A stretch of DNA of 64,000 nucleotides from Deinococcus ficus (GCF_003444775.1 NZ_CP021081.1:2558001-2622000); one strand, 5' to 3'. Counted from the stretch's first letter, positions 18,335 through 28,965 are shown. Translations and numbers: made by a program. Notes: generated by a model not told the origin, from the letters alone.

Positions 18335-19930
18335 TCAGTTCTCGGGGGGCGGGGGAACGTCGTCGCCGTCCTTCACGGGTTCGGGCGGCGCCACCGGCGT
18401 CTGGATGACCGGCACGGCCACCGGCTTCATCTCGCGCACGAACAGGTTCGGCACGCGCACCACGCCGCGCGCCGGCACGGTGTCCACCCACAGCTGCCCG
18501 CTCACGCGGATCTCGGTCCTGCCGGCCGGCAGGGCCAGGAAGCCGTAGTAGCCGTTGCCGTCCGTGCGGGTCTCGCCGACGACCTTGCCGTTCTGGCTGG
18601 CGCGCACCAGCTGGTAGCCGGGAATGCCGGTGCCGTTGATCTTCCCGTACAGCCCGCGCGTGCTGGGCGGCGCTTCCTTCCATGCCAGCGGCGCGGCCAG
18701 CGCCCCGCCGGGCACGGTCAGCGCGGCGCGCACCAGTTCCAGGCCCTGCGCGGTGCTTTCCTTGGCGTTAAACACGTTCAGGGTGGGCGTGCGGTACGAG
18801 TACCCCACCCAGCCCAGGCCCAGCTTCACGCTGCGGGCCGCCTGCGACGCCGTGACCTCCGGCGAGTTCAGGTACATGGCTGTGCCCGCCGCCACGCCGC
18901 CCGTCAGGCCGTCGGCGCGGGCCGTCATGCTGCGCGCGAAGGCGTTCCAGCCGTCAAACCACACGCCCTGCTCGTTCACGCCGTCCCGCTTGTAGTTCAT
19001 GGGGACGTTCAGGTCGATCAGGCCCTGCTTCACCCAGGTCGGCCAGTCCTGAAAGACCTCGGTGTACGTCCGCGTACGCCGGAATGCACCCAGGTCCCCC
19101 GGCGCCGGCGGGCGGGTGTAGGCGATGGTCGCCGCACTCACCCACAGTTCCGGCCGCACCGCCTTGACCTCCAGGCTGATGCGGCGCACCAGCGCCGTGA
19201 CCTGATGCCGTTTCCACTCCTGCCAGGTGCCGTCATTCCCGGCGGGCGTACCTTTCTGCCCGGTTTCCGTGCGGTACCGCGCGAGCACCTTCGGGTCGTA
19301 CCCCCAGTTCCCGCCGTCCGGGTACCGAATGCGGTCCAGCTGCACGCCGTCCACCGGGTAGTTCTTCACCACACTCACCAGCCCCGCCACCACGTAATCG
19401 GCCGCCGCGGGAATCCCAGCGTCCAGCCAGCCGTCGTTGCCCTCCTGCCAGGAGCCGTCCTGCCGGCGGGCCATCCACGAGTCCTTGCTGGTGGGTCCGT
19501 GCGTTTTCATCACGTGCTGCGGGCTGGTGTTCGGCGTGGCGGTGTTCGCGATCCCGGTCACGCTGGCCCACGCGATCACGCGCATGCCCCGCGCCTGCGC
19601 CGCCGCCGTGATGAACCCCAGCGGATCGAAGTTCTTCTCCAGGTCCTTGTCCGTCACGACCGGCAGAGTGCTTTTCAGGCACAGACAGTCGCCGCGACGG
19701 ATGGCCTGCACGAACAGCGTGTTCACGTTCATGCGCGCCGCGTCCTCCACCACCCGCTGCGCCTGCGCGCGCGTCTTCAGGCCCGGCCCGAACGCGTCCA
19801 CCCACAGGCCGCGCAGGTTCCCGCCCACCACCGCAGCGGCCGGAGCAGAAGAAGGCGTCGTCGCCTGGGCGCCGCTCACGCCCAGCGTGAACAGGCCCAG
19901 CATTAGGGCAAGGCGGGAAAACAGACTCAT
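18335..19930 (-). CDS. Secreted GHL10/UPF0748-type glycoside hydrolase-like protein
   Basis: 531 aa. Residues 1-23 are a signal peptide (MSLFSRLALMLGLFTLGVSGAQA). The GHL10 (DUF187) domain starts with GLWVDAFGPGLKTRAQ and includes DGVQLDRIRYPDG, the block with the predicted acidic catalytic residues of the TIM barrel. From about 435 there is a carboxypeptidase-regulatory-like Ig module (YGKINGTGIPGYQLVRASQ) and a Pro/Glu-rich tail. It probably cleaves an extracellular polysaccharide or peptidoglycan-linked glycan; the exact substrate is unknown. Confidence 0.85.
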   Translation of the reverse strand: MSLFSRLALMLGLFTLGVSGAQATTPSSAPAAAVVGGNLRGLWVDAFGPGLKTRAQAQRVVEDAARMNVNTLFVQAIRRGDCLCLKSTLPVVTDKDLEKNFDPLGFITAAAQARGMRVIAWASVTGIANTATPNTSPQHVMKTHGPTSKDSWMARRQDGSWQEGNDGWLDAGIPAAADYVVAGLVSVVKNYPVDGVQLDRIRYPDGGNWGYDPKVLARYRTETGQKGTPAGNDGTWQEWKRHQVTALVRRISLEVKAVRPELWVSAATIAYTRPPAPGDLGAFRRTRTYTEVFQDWPTWVKQGLIDLNVPMNYKRDGVNEQGVWFDGWNAFARSMTARADGLTGGVAAGTAMYLNSPEVTASQAARSVKLGLGWVGYSYRTPTLNVFNAKESTAQGLELVRAALTVPGGALAAPLAWKEAPPSTRGLYGKINGTGIPGYQLVRASQNGKVVGETRTDGNGYYGFLALPAGRTEIRVSGQLWVDTVPARGVVRVPNLFVREMKPVAVPVIQTPVAPPEPVKDGDDVPPPPEN

Positions 19931-20154
19931 GTGCCCGGGCAGGCTAGCGCACCCCCCTGACCCGCACGTGAACGCCCCGGCCGCGCAAGAAGTTCACTCC
20001 CGCGCCTCCCCCAATGGGGTGATTGATCCACGACTCATCAGGGGCACACACTGTGAAAAATCACAAAGTCTGGGAGGCGACGACCTCTGCTCCGTAACGC
20101 GGTCACCTGGGGCAGGGCGAGCCAGTGGTGAGCCCGCCCCAGCGTGGAGGATTC

Positions 20155-21693
20155 ATGCAATCAGCCCGCCCTGGACGCCCTGCCCCCGCCGCCAGCCTCC
20201 TCACCCTGCTGCTGCTTGCCGCCTGCGGCACCACCCCCATCGCCACCGCGCCCAGCAGCGAGAGCCTGACCATCACCGCTGGTGCAGACGCGCCCCGGAG
20301 CAGCGTCTCCGTGAAAATCCTTTCCGACGCGAGCTTCACTTCTCTCATAGCAACTGGTTCGCAGACATCCCCTCTTTCAATGAGCGGGTGTGCTACCACA
20401 CCAACACCTGAACAACCCAGTATCCGCGTCTCATACTCCGTGACTGGAAGACAAGGCGGGACAGCCAAGCTAGGATTCCCTACGAAATTTACGTATGAGA
20501 ACGGAGCATGGCAATCGTCTGGCATCATCTGGAAAGATGTGGTGGCGCCTTCTAGAGACAAAGACTCATCCAGCGGGTATTCGTCAGTCACGGTGACTTC
20601 GGAACCGATCACGCTTGCGGTCGGCTCCACCAACGCCAGCGGTGACCAGATCCTCAGCTTCAAACCAGAGGTGTCCAACGAGGGCATCAGTCAGGGGAAA
20701 CTCGAAGTGAATTCATCAGCCACGGTCACTGTGTCCTTCACCACCTGTGCTCCGCCTCCACCTGCCTCCACCGTACTGGACAACAAGGCCCCAGTGCTCA
20801 CCGTCCCGCAAGATTTCAGTAGAGAAGCCACCGGTCGCGTTACGGTCGTGGACTTCGCGGAGCAGTTGTCGGCAATAGACAGGGAGGAGGGCAATCTGAC
20901 CGACAAGATCACCTGCACGCCTGTCAGTGGCAGCGGCTTCGCGGTGGGCGCGACTCTGGTGACCTGCTCTGTCAGCGACTCCGGCAAGCGCCTGCGGACC
21001 GACGGCAGCGCCGGGCCGGACGGTGAAGTCCTGACAACCACAGCCTCCTTCACGGTGACGGTGGAGGACAACACGGCGCCAGACCTGACGGTGCCCCAGG
21101 GCACAGTCTCCATCCCAGCAATCGACATCAACGGCGTGTCTCCTGATTACAGCAAGTGGGTGAGCGCCTGGGACCTCGTGGACGAAGAGGAGACGCCCAT
21201 GCCCGTGTGCACGCCCGCCAGCCTGCCCATCGGCCTTGAACAGACGGTAGAGTGCACCGCCACGGACAGCCGGGGGAACCGGTCCGACCCGCAGAGCTTT
21301 ACCGTGAACGTGACGTTCGCCAGCGCCTCCCGCGGCCTGCTGCAACCCGTCAACGACACGCGCAATGGCCTGCCGATCAGCCTGTTCAAGGCCGGGTCCA
21401 CCATCCCTCTGAAGTTCCTGCCGCCCACCTTCGCGGGAGGAGATGCAGCGACCGGGCTGGCTGGCGGGCTGCGGCTGGTCGTGACGACGGTACCGGCCAG
21501 CGGGAACAGTGCTGAGGAGGAAACCACGGACCTGTCCAGCGGCAGTACGGCGTGGCGGTATGACCTCACGGCCGGACAGTACGTGTTTAACCTGAGCACG
21601 AAAAATCCCTTCTTCCGCGCTGGTATGGGTTACCGTGCGGAGATCAGCTTCCAGGGCGTGCCGGTCGCCAGGGGGGACTTCCGCTTGAAGTAA
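20155..21693 (+). CDS. Lipoprotein with HYR and PxKF domains
   Basis: 512 aa. A lipobox LLLAAC near residue 23 predicts a lipid-anchored surface protein. Residues about 45-200 form a unique domain of lower GC than its neighbours. Two HYR (Ig-like) modules follow, starting DNKAPVLTVPQDFS and DNTAPDLTVPQGTVS, then a C-terminal PxKF module (LLQPVNDTRNGLPISLFKAGSTIPLKFLP). GGAGG lies 4 nt before the ATG. It probably contributes to cell-surface adhesion or structure. The 224 nt upstream hold no gene. Confidence 0.82.
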   Translation: MQSARPGRPAPAASLLTLLLLAACGTTPIATAPSSESLTITAGADAPRSSVSVKILSDASFTSLIATGSQTSPLSMSGCATTPTPEQPSIRVSYSVTGRQGGTAKLGFPTKFTYENGAWQSSGIIWKDVVAPSRDKDSSSGYSSVTVTSEPITLAVGSTNASGDQILSFKPEVSNEGISQGKLEVNSSATVTVSFTTCAPPPPASTVLDNKAPVLTVPQDFSREATGRVTVVDFAEQLSAIDREEGNLTDKITCTPVSGSGFAVGATLVTCSVSDSGKRLRTDGSAGPDGEVLTTTASFTVTVEDNTAPDLTVPQGTVSIPAIDINGVSPDYSKWVSAWDLVDEEETPMPVCTPASLPIGLEQTVECTATDSRGNRSDPQSFTVNVTFASASRGLLQPVNDTRNGLPISLFKAGSTIPLKFLPPTFAGGDAATGLAGGLRLVVTTVPASGNSAEEETTDLSSGSTAWRYDLTAGQYVFNLSTKNPFFRAGMGYRAEISFQGVPVARGDFRLK

Positions 21694-21709
21694 GCGGCCT
21701 GAGCAGACA

Positions 21710-21741
21710 GGGCGCTCCGACCACGAGTTGTCGGAGCGCCC
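21710..21741 (+). terminator. Intrinsic terminator, lipoprotein/dnaX convergence
   Basis: GGGCGCTCCGAC / GTCGGAGCGCCC stem, followed on the plus strand by TTCGTTGTT. It lies between the convergent lipoprotein and dnaX genes. Confidence 0.75.
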
Positions 21742-21755
21742 TTCGTTGTTGATGT

Positions 21756-24122
21756 TCAGCTGTCGCTGTCGCCGGCTTCTTCCTCGGGCGGGGGGGCGTC
21801 GGTGGGGTCGGGGGCAGCCTGGATGCGGCGGTTCTTGCCGATCTCGCGCACGCGGCCGGAGAAGCGGCCCCGGATGTCCTCATACATGGGGTGCGCGCGG
21901 ATGTCCCCGATCACCGCGCGGGCTGCCGGGGCGGTGGCCGGGGTGGGCGCGGGGGCAGGGGCAGCGCGGGGGGCGGGGTCCGGGCGTTTGGGCACGAATT
22001 CCGCGAAGGGGGAGTCGTCCAGGTCCGGCGCGGCTTCCAGCAGCGGGCCGCCCACGTTGCCGCCGATGTCGCCCCAGTCGGGTTCCTGCGTGATGGCTTC
22101 CACCACGTACAGGTCCCGGGACTGGCCGGGCGGGGTGATGCGGTCGCCGCCCTGCGCGTCGGCGGGGGCGGGCGGCCCGTCCGTGAGGGGCTCGGCGTCC
22201 CACGGCTCGGGGGAGGGGGCCGGGAGGGGCGCGGGGGCCGCGTCGTCCGGGCTGGGCGGCGGCACGCGCACCTCCGCCCGGGCGGTGGGGGCGAGGCTGG
22301 GGCGGGTGAGGGTCGCCACCGGGGCCCCGCGGGCGGGAGGGCGGGGGGGCAGGCCGGGCGTGAGGGGCACCGGTTCTGCCGCCGTGGCCTGTGGGGTCTC
22401 CGGGCGCGCGTGGGGCAGCGGCGGCTCGGCCGCGGCGGACGCGGACGGGGGCACCGGGTCGAAGGCCGGGCCGCGGGCGCTTCCGCGGCGCGGCGCCGGC
22501 TCAAAAGGGGCGACGTCCGGCCCGGGCGGGGTGGGCTCGGCGGCCGCGCGGGCCGGGGGGGTGGGGGCGGGCGGAGGTGCCGCGCTCATGCCCGCCGTTC
22601 CGGGAGTTCCGCCCAGGGTCACCTTGCGGCTGCCTTCCGGGGCGATCAGTTCGAAGGTGACGGGGCCGAACACCCGCTGGACGAGTTTGGCGACGTCATC
22701 GAACTTCCCGACGATCTGCTTGGCGTGGAAGGCGTTGCGGTCGTCGTAGGTGAGGCTGACGTATCCGGGTTCGGCGTGCGTCCGGGCGGGTTTCAGGAAG
22801 GCCTTCATCTGGATGCTGGCGTGCCGGACGACGTCCGTCCAGCTGCCCTGCACGGGCGCGGCGCTCAGGCCGGCAGCGGCGTCCTGCACGACCTCGCGGG
22901 CGGGCGCGGGGCCGCGGCGGGCCCCCGGGTCGAAGTCGGGCACGGCCGCGGCGGAGGCGGCGGGGCGGGGGCCGCTGGCGCGCAGCGTGGCGAGTTCCTT
23001 CTCCAGGCGGTTGAGGCGCTGGACGAGGTCGGTGGGCACGCTGGCCGCGGCCGGTGCCGCAGCATGCGTGGAGGCTCCGGCCGGGCTGCTGTCGGCGGCG
23101 AGCAGGGCGTGCGTGAGGGCCAGTTCCAGGCTCTGCTGGTCGGCGCTGCGGGCGAAGCGGGCGCCCTGTTCGTCCAGCGCGGCCTGCAGTTTGAGCAGCC
23201 GGGGCAGGTCGGCGCCGTCCAGGCGGCCGTCCGGGGTGAGGCCCAGTTCGGCGTGCAGGGCGGTGCCGAACGCGGCGACAAGCCCCTCAACGATGGTGCG
23301 GGCGGCGAAGCCGTCGCGGTAAAGCTGCGCGGCGCCGCCCAGGGCGCTGGCGGCGTCCCCGAGCACGAGGCCGGCGGCGATGGCGCGCACGCGTTCGCCG
23401 GGCGGGAGGCCCAGGGCTTCTTCCACGCCCGCGCGGGTGACAGCGCTGCCGGCGGCCAGCATGCGTTCCAGGAGGCTCTCGCCGTCGCGCATGGCGCCGT
23501 CGGCGAGGCGGCCGATCAGGTGCAGGGCGTCCGGTTCGGCGCTCACCCCTTCTTTCTGGGCGAGGCCGGCGAGTTTCCCGGCGATCTCCTCGGCGGTCAG
23601 GCGCCGGAAGCGGTAGTGCTGGCAGCGGGAGAGGATGGTGGGGATGATCTTTTCCGGTTCGGTGGTCGCCAGGATGAAGATGACGTGCCCGGGCGGCTCC
23701 TCCAGTGTTTTCAGGAGGGCGTTGAAGGCCGCGCGGCTCATCATGTGCGCCTCGTCCAGGATGTAGATCTTCTTGCCGCCGCGCATGGCGGCCAGGGAGA
23801 CCTTCTCGCGCAGGTCGCGGACGTCGTCCACGCTGTTGTTGCTGGCGGCGTCGATCTCCATGACGTCCGGGTGCGAGCCGGCGCGCACGCTCAGGCAGGA
23901 TTCGCACTCACCGCAGGGTTTGAGGCCCCCGCTCGTGCAGTTGGCGGTCATGGCGATCAGGCGCGCGGTGGTGGTCTTCCCCACCCCGCGCGGGCCGCTG
24001 AACAGGTACGCGTGCCCGACCCGGCCCTGTTCCAGGGCGCTGCGCAGCACGTCCTTGACGTGTTCCTGCCCGACCACCTCGTCCCAGCGGATGGGCCGGG
24101 CGCGCTGGTAGATGGCGCTCAC
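21756..24122 (-). CDS. dnaX: DNA polymerase III subunit tau (gamma/tau)
   Basis: 788 aa. Walker A GPRGVGKT at 43-50, zinc-module Cys at 62, 70, 73 and 76, IYILDEAHMM (Walker B), and the TTEPEKIIPTILSRCQHYRF sensor block. After about residue 370 there is a long Pro/Ala-rich linker interrupted by a folded domain (SWTDVVRHASIQMKAFLKPARTHAEPGYVSLTYDDRNAFH) that should be the tau C-terminal region. It is the clamp-loader ATPase of the replisome. I see no A-rich slippery sequence of the Thermus or E. coli kind. A TAGACT box at 24231-24226 could be the promoter, with a leader of about 100 nt. Confidence 0.95.
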   Translation of the reverse strand: MSAIYQRARPIRWDEVVGQEHVKDVLRSALEQGRVGHAYLFSGPRGVGKTTTARLIAMTANCTSGGLKPCGECESCLSVRAGSHPDVMEIDAASNNSVDDVRDLREKVSLAAMRGGKKIYILDEAHMMSRAAFNALLKTLEEPPGHVIFILATTEPEKIIPTILSRCQHYRFRRLTAEEIAGKLAGLAQKEGVSAEPDALHLIGRLADGAMRDGESLLERMLAAGSAVTRAGVEEALGLPPGERVRAIAAGLVLGDAASALGGAAQLYRDGFAARTIVEGLVAAFGTALHAELGLTPDGRLDGADLPRLLKLQAALDEQGARFARSADQQSLELALTHALLAADSSPAGASTHAAAPAAASVPTDLVQRLNRLEKELATLRASGPRPAASAAAVPDFDPGARRGPAPAREVVQDAAAGLSAAPVQGSWTDVVRHASIQMKAFLKPARTHAEPGYVSLTYDDRNAFHAKQIVGKFDDVAKLVQRVFGPVTFELIAPEGSRKVTLGGTPGTAGMSAAPPPAPTPPARAAAEPTPPGPDVAPFEPAPRRGSARGPAFDPVPPSASAAAEPPLPHARPETPQATAAEPVPLTPGLPPRPPARGAPVATLTRPSLAPTARAEVRVPPPSPDDAAPAPLPAPSPEPWDAEPLTDGPPAPADAQGGDRITPPGQSRDLYVVEAITQEPDWGDIGGNVGGPLLEAAPDLDDSPFAEFVPKRPDPAPRAAPAPAPTPATAPAARAVIGDIRAHPMYEDIRGRFSGRVREIGKNRRIQAAPDPTDAPPPEEEAGDSDS

Positions 24123-24287
24123 CGCGTCCCCCGGGGCCGGGCTGCCGGGGCGGGTGCGCGCCGCGGGGAGGGCGGGGGCGTGCGCACGGCAGTCGGGTGG
24201 GGGGCGCGGTGGTTCACGACCTCAGTCTAGTGGGCCGGGGGCGGGGGCGAGGTGACCGGAAGCACAGCGCCCCCCGCCAAACAGAGG

Positions 24288-24313
24288 GCGGCCGGGGACG
24301 AACCCCCGGCCGC
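24288..24313 (-). terminator. Terminator-like hairpin after the RND gene
   Basis: GCGGCCGGGG/CCCCGGCCGC 10-bp GC stem just beyond the RND stop codon on the minus strand. It lacks a long T run. Confidence 0.55.
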
Positions 24314-24329
24314 GCTGGCACCACGCCGA

Positions 24330-27300
24330 TCAGTTCACGGTGGCGGGTGCGGGCTCCGCGCCGCGGCGGTCGCGGACGCGCTGCTGCCGGCGCCCCTGAA
24401 GCAGCAGGTACAGGGCGGGCACGACCGCCAGGGTCAGGAAGGTGCTGGAGGTCAGGCCGCCGATCACGGTGATCGCCAGCGGCTGGCCCACGATCCCGGC
24501 GCTCTCGCTCAGGCCCAGGGCCAGCGGCACCAGGGCGAAGATGGTCGCCAGGGCGGTCATCAGGATGGGCCGCACGCGCCGCGCGCCGCCCTCGATCAGT
24601 GCCTGCCGGACGTCCAGCCCGCCGGTGAGCAGCCGCTCGACGAGGTCGATCAGGACGATGGCGTTGGTCACCACGATGCCGGTCAGGAGCAGGAACGCGA
24701 ACATGGTGCTCAGGCCCAGCGGCGTGCCGGTGGCGGCCATCAGCGGGAACGCACCCACCGCGATCAGCGGAATGCTGATCAGCAGGATCAGGGGCGTGAG
24801 GAGGCTGCGGAAGGTGGCGACCATGATCAGGTACACCAGCCCGATGGCGGCCACGATGGACAGGCCCAGGCTGCTGAAGGCCTGGTTCTGCTGTTCGGTC
24901 ACGCCGCCCAGGCTCCAGCTCGCGCCGTCGGGCAGGGGAATGTCCTTCAGGGCGGCCTTCACGGCGGCGTTCGCGGCGCCGATGTTGCTGACGGTCGGGT
25001 CGGCCTGCACGGTGGCGAGGCGCTCGCCGTTCTCGCGGCTGAGGCTGACCGGGGACGCGCTGCGCTCGATGCGGGCCACGTCGCCCAGGGGCACGTCGGT
25101 GCCGGCGGCGCTGCGCAGCGGCAGGGCGCGCAGGTCGTCCACGCTGTCGTACTGCCCGTCGGGGTACACCACGCGCACGTCCAGGCGCTCGTCGCCGCGG
25201 GGCAGGCTGGTGGCGACCTTGCCGCTCAGCGCGGCCTGCACGGCGCCCACCGCCTGCACGCCGATCACGCCGCGTTTCACGGCCTCCTGGCTGTCCAGGC
25301 GGATGCTCAGCTGCGGCTGGGATTCGCGGACGCTGGACCGGACGTTCTCGATTTCCTTCACGTCCCTCAGCGCGTCGGCGATGCGGGCACTGGCGGTGTT
25401 CAGGTCGGCGACGCTCTCGGCCTGCACGTTCACCTTCAGGCTGTTCGAGAAGCCCCCGGACCCGGCGGCGCCCTGCGTGACGTTCACCTCGCCGGGCACG
25501 CCGCGCAGGGCGGTGCTCACGCGTTCCGTCAGGGCGTCCAGGTCATGGTCGCCCTCGGGAATCAGCGTGAGGCGGATGGGCGTGCCGCCGGCCCCGCCGC
25601 CCCCCAGCGCCGCGAACGGCCCGCTGGCGGACCCGACGGTGGTCTCCACGCTGCTCAGGCCGCTCACGCCCCGCAGGCGGCGTTCGAGGTCGGTGGCGAC
25701 CGTGTCGGCGCGGGCCAGGCGGGTGCCGGCCGGCAGGGTCACGGCCACCTGAATGCGGTCGGACTCGCCGGGGTCGATGAAGTTGGTGGGGATGCGGCCC
25801 ACCAGGGACACGCTGCCCACCAGCGCCAGCAGCGCCAGGGTGAGCGTCCAGCCGGGGCGGCGCGTGACCCAGGTGATCACCGGGGCGTACAGCCGCTCGA
25901 TGGTGCTGACCCGCGCGGGGCCGCGCGCCGGCCGGGAACGCAGGAACAGGCCACCCAGGAGGGGCACCAGCGTGAACGCCACCAGCAGGCTCGCCAGGAT
26001 GCTGAGGGTCACGGCGAGCGCCAGCGGCCGCAGGAACTCGCCGGCCACGCCGCCCACGAACGCCAGCGGCAGGAACACTGCGACGGTCGCCAGGGTGCTG
26101 GACAGCACCGGGGAGGCGACCTCGCTGGCGCCCTCGTACGTGGCGCGGGCGGGGCTGAGGCCCTGGTCGAGCTTGTGGTAGATGTTCTCCACGACCACGA
26201 TCGCGTCGTCGATCAGGCGGCCCAGCGCGACGGTCAGGCCGCCCAGCGTGAGCACGTTCAGGGTCAGGCCCTGGGTGTACAGCAGGATCAGCGCGACCAG
26301 CAGAGACACCGGAATGCTGAGCGCCGTGATCAGCGTGGCGCGGCCGTTACGCAGGAACACCGCCACGACCAGCACCGCGAACAGCGCCCCGAAGGCCCCC
26401 TCGGTCAGCAGGCTCTTCACGCCCTTCTGGATGGGCGTGGCCTGGTCCTCCACGATCTGCACCTGGGCGCCCAGGCGGTCCCCGGCGCCGTTCAGGACGC
26501 CCTTGACGGCCTCGGCGACCTGCACGGTGTTGGCGTCCTGCGTCTTGTATACGGCGAGGCCCAGCGCGGGCTGCCCGTCGAAGCGGGTGATGCTGCCGGC
26601 CGGCGCGGTCACCAGCTCGACGTCCGCGACGTCCGAGAGCAGCACGGGCCGCAGCGGCACACCGGCCGTGGGAGCAGCGGCGGCGGCCGGAGCGCCGGGG
26701 GCACGGGCGGTGGGGGCGGCCCCGGCGGCCAGACCGGCGCGTGCGGCCGGCGGCAGGGCGCTGAGGTCCGGCGCGGCGCCCACGACCACCCCGGAGAGCG
26801 CGGCGATGGTGCTGGCCGCGCTGTCGATCTTCACCGGGAGTTGCAGGTCCCCCTGGGCCAGCGTGCCCACCGGGAAACTGAGCGGCGCGGCCTGGAGGGC
26901 CTGGGTGACGCTGTCGAAGCTGAGGTTCCGGGCCTTGAGTTCCTCGGGCTTCAGGGTGACGCGCACCTCGGGGTCGCCGTTGCCGGTGACGTCCACGCGG
27001 GACACCCCGGCGACCGCCTCCAGTTCCGGCACCAGCCGCGCGGCGACCTGCTGCTGCAACGCCTCGCCGGCCTTGCCGCCTGCGGTCGCCACGAGGTTCA
27101 GGATGGGCGCGTCCCCGAAGCGGATGGCGGCCACGTTCGAGTCGGTGGCGCTGTCGGGCAGCTGGGCGCGCACGCGGTTCACGGCGGAGTTCACGCGCGC
27201 CTCGGCCTGGTTCAGGTCGGTGCCGAAGCGGAAGTTCAGCACGATCACGCTGACGTTCTCGCTGCTGGTGGAACTGTAGCTGTCCAGGTCCTTCAGGTTC

Positions 27301-27518
27301 GCCAGGGCCGATTCCAGCGGGCGGGTGACCTGGGCTTCGACCTCGTTCGGGGCGGCCAGGGGGTAGGGCGTGACGACCGTCACGACCGGCAGGTTGATGT
27401 CCGGGAGGAGTTCCTGCTTCAGGCTGCGGGCGGCGAACACGCCGAACACCACGACCAGCAGGGAGGCGAGCAGCACCACGGAGGCGTTGCGTTGCGTGAA
27501 GCGGATCAGTGCATTCAT
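24330..27518 (-). CDS. RND-family efflux transporter (AcrB/MMPL-like permease)
   Basis: 1062 aa, the full AcrB-type length. The first membrane helix is VVLLASLLVVVFGVFAA, followed by the porter domain (LLPDINLPVVTVVTPYPLAAPNEVE). The usual two sets of six helices are present, with the LDDAIVVVENI region reading GRLIDDAIVVVENIYH and the second half reading LLLTGIVVTNAIVLIDLVERLL. An Ala/Pro-rich insert lies near 265-290. It should export drugs or hydrophobic compounds using proton flow. No membrane-fusion gene is adjacent. Its start overlaps the MarR stop (ATGA). Confidence 0.92.
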   Translation of the reverse strand: MNALIRFTQRNASVVLLASLLVVVFGVFAARSLKQELLPDINLPVVTVVTPYPLAAPNEVEAQVTRPLESALANLKDLDSYSSTSSENVSVIVLNFRFGTDLNQAEARVNSAVNRVRAQLPDSATDSNVAAIRFGDAPILNLVATAGGKAGEALQQQVAARLVPELEAVAGVSRVDVTGNGDPEVRVTLKPEELKARNLSFDSVTQALQAAPLSFPVGTLAQGDLQLPVKIDSAASTIAALSGVVVGAAPDLSALPPAARAGLAAGAAPTARAPGAPAAAAAPTAGVPLRPVLLSDVADVELVTAPAGSITRFDGQPALGLAVYKTQDANTVQVAEAVKGVLNGAGDRLGAQVQIVEDQATPIQKGVKSLLTEGAFGALFAVLVVAVFLRNGRATLITALSIPVSLLVALILLYTQGLTLNVLTLGGLTVALGRLIDDAIVVVENIYHKLDQGLSPARATYEGASEVASPVLSSTLATVAVFLPLAFVGGVAGEFLRPLALAVTLSILASLLVAFTLVPLLGGLFLRSRPARGPARVSTIERLYAPVITWVTRRPGWTLTLALLALVGSVSLVGRIPTNFIDPGESDRIQVAVTLPAGTRLARADTVATDLERRLRGVSGLSSVETTVGSASGPFAALGGGGAGGTPIRLTLIPEGDHDLDALTERVSTALRGVPGEVNVTQGAAGSGGFSNSLKVNVQAESVADLNTASARIADALRDVKEIENVRSSVRESQPQLSIRLDSQEAVKRGVIGVQAVGAVQAALSGKVATSLPRGDERLDVRVVYPDGQYDSVDDLRALPLRSAAGTDVPLGDVARIERSASPVSLSRENGERLATVQADPTVSNIGAANAAVKAALKDIPLPDGASWSLGGVTEQQNQAFSSLGLSIVAAIGLVYLIMVATFRSLLTPLILLISIPLIAVGAFPLMAATGTPLGLSTMFAFLLLTGIVVTNAIVLIDLVERLLTGGLDVRQALIEGGARRVRPILMTALATIFALVPLALGLSESAGIVGQPLAITVIGGLTSSTFLTLAVVPALYLLLQGRRQQRVRDRRGAEPAPATVN

Positions 27519-27997
27519 GGGTGGGGTCCTGTGCAGGTCGGGGGGGTCTCGGGGCTGCTGAGGCGGTCCAGGGCCGTGAGCAGCACGCTCAGTTCGGCGG
27601 GGCTGAGCTGCTTTAGGCGCGCGCCCAGCCGGTCGTGCATGATCGCCTCGGCGCGGTCCAGCAGGGCCTGCCCCTCCGTGGTGACGGTCAGGCGCACGCG
27701 GCGGGAGTCCTGGGTGTCCACCTGCCGGGTGATCAGCGCCTGGGAGTGCAGGTCGGTCAGCAGCCGGCTCAGCAGGTTGGGGGGGATGCCCAGGCACTCG
27801 GAGAGCGTTTTCGGATAGTGCGCGCCGTCCCGGATGGTGTTCAGCAGGAAGTACGTGCGCGGGTCGGTGTGCGCCCCTTCGGCGAGCAGCGGGCCGAGCT
27901 CGTGACCCAGGTCGCGATGCAGCCGCCAGATGCTGGTCATGAAGCGCATTGCGGCGGCCTTCAGGTCGGGTGGGTGGGGGTCCGGGGAATCGGTCAT
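27515..27997 (-). CDS. MarR-family transcriptional regulator
   Basis: 160 aa. The winged-HTH core is YPKTLSECLGIPPNLLSRLLTDLHSQALITRQVDTQDSRRVRLTVTTEGQALL, with the DxRxxR wing motif. It is coupled to the RND pump by a 4-nt overlap, a classic autoregulated drug-efflux layout. A TACGCT box 6 nt upstream indicates a leaderless transcript, and a perfect inverted repeat (TAGTTCA/TGAACTA) lies across its promoter. Confidence 0.92.
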   Translation of the reverse strand: MTDSPDPHPPDLKAAAMRFMTSIWRLHRDLGHELGPLLAEGAHTDPRTYFLLNTIRDGAHYPKTLSECLGIPPNLLSRLLTDLHSQALITRQVDTQDSRRVRLTVTTEGQALLDRAEAIMHDRLGARLKQLSPAELSVLLTALDRLSSPETPPTCTGPHP

Positions 27998-28016
27998 GCG
28001 AGAAGCGTACTCGATT

Positions 28017-28053
28017 TAGTTCACTTTGAAGAATAATCCGGCTTACTGAACTA
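28017..28053. promoter_or_regulatory. Putative MarR operator: TAGTTCA...TGAACTA inverted repeat
   Basis: Perfect 7-bp arms at 28017-28023 and 28047-28053. The inner arm falls in the spacer upstream of the MarR gene's -10 box (TACGCT, 28009-28004). That position would let the bound regulator block its own promoter. Confidence 0.6.
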
Positions 28054-28075
28054 CCGAACGGTCGGTCTCAGCGAA

Positions 28076-28117
28076 AATCAAAAAGCGAGCGGGGCCAGCC
28101 TCACGCCAGCCCCGCTC
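28076..28117 (-). terminator. Intrinsic terminator after hbd
   Basis: GAGCGGGGCTGGC / GCCAGCCCCGCTC-type stem on the minus strand followed by GCTTTTTGA. Confidence 0.8.
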
Positions 28118-28128
28118 AGGCCAGAAAA

Positions 28129-28965
<837 letters not shown>

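Noticed and set aside
21756..24122. Programmed frameshift in dnaX making a separate gamma subunit
   Set aside because: No A-rich slippery sequence is visible in the linker region, so only full-length tau is supported.
24252..27818. 1188-codon open frame antisense to the RND transporter
   Set aside because: Translation is a low-complexity His/Gly/Gln-rich shadow of a GC-rich gene; the reverse strand has full RND domains.
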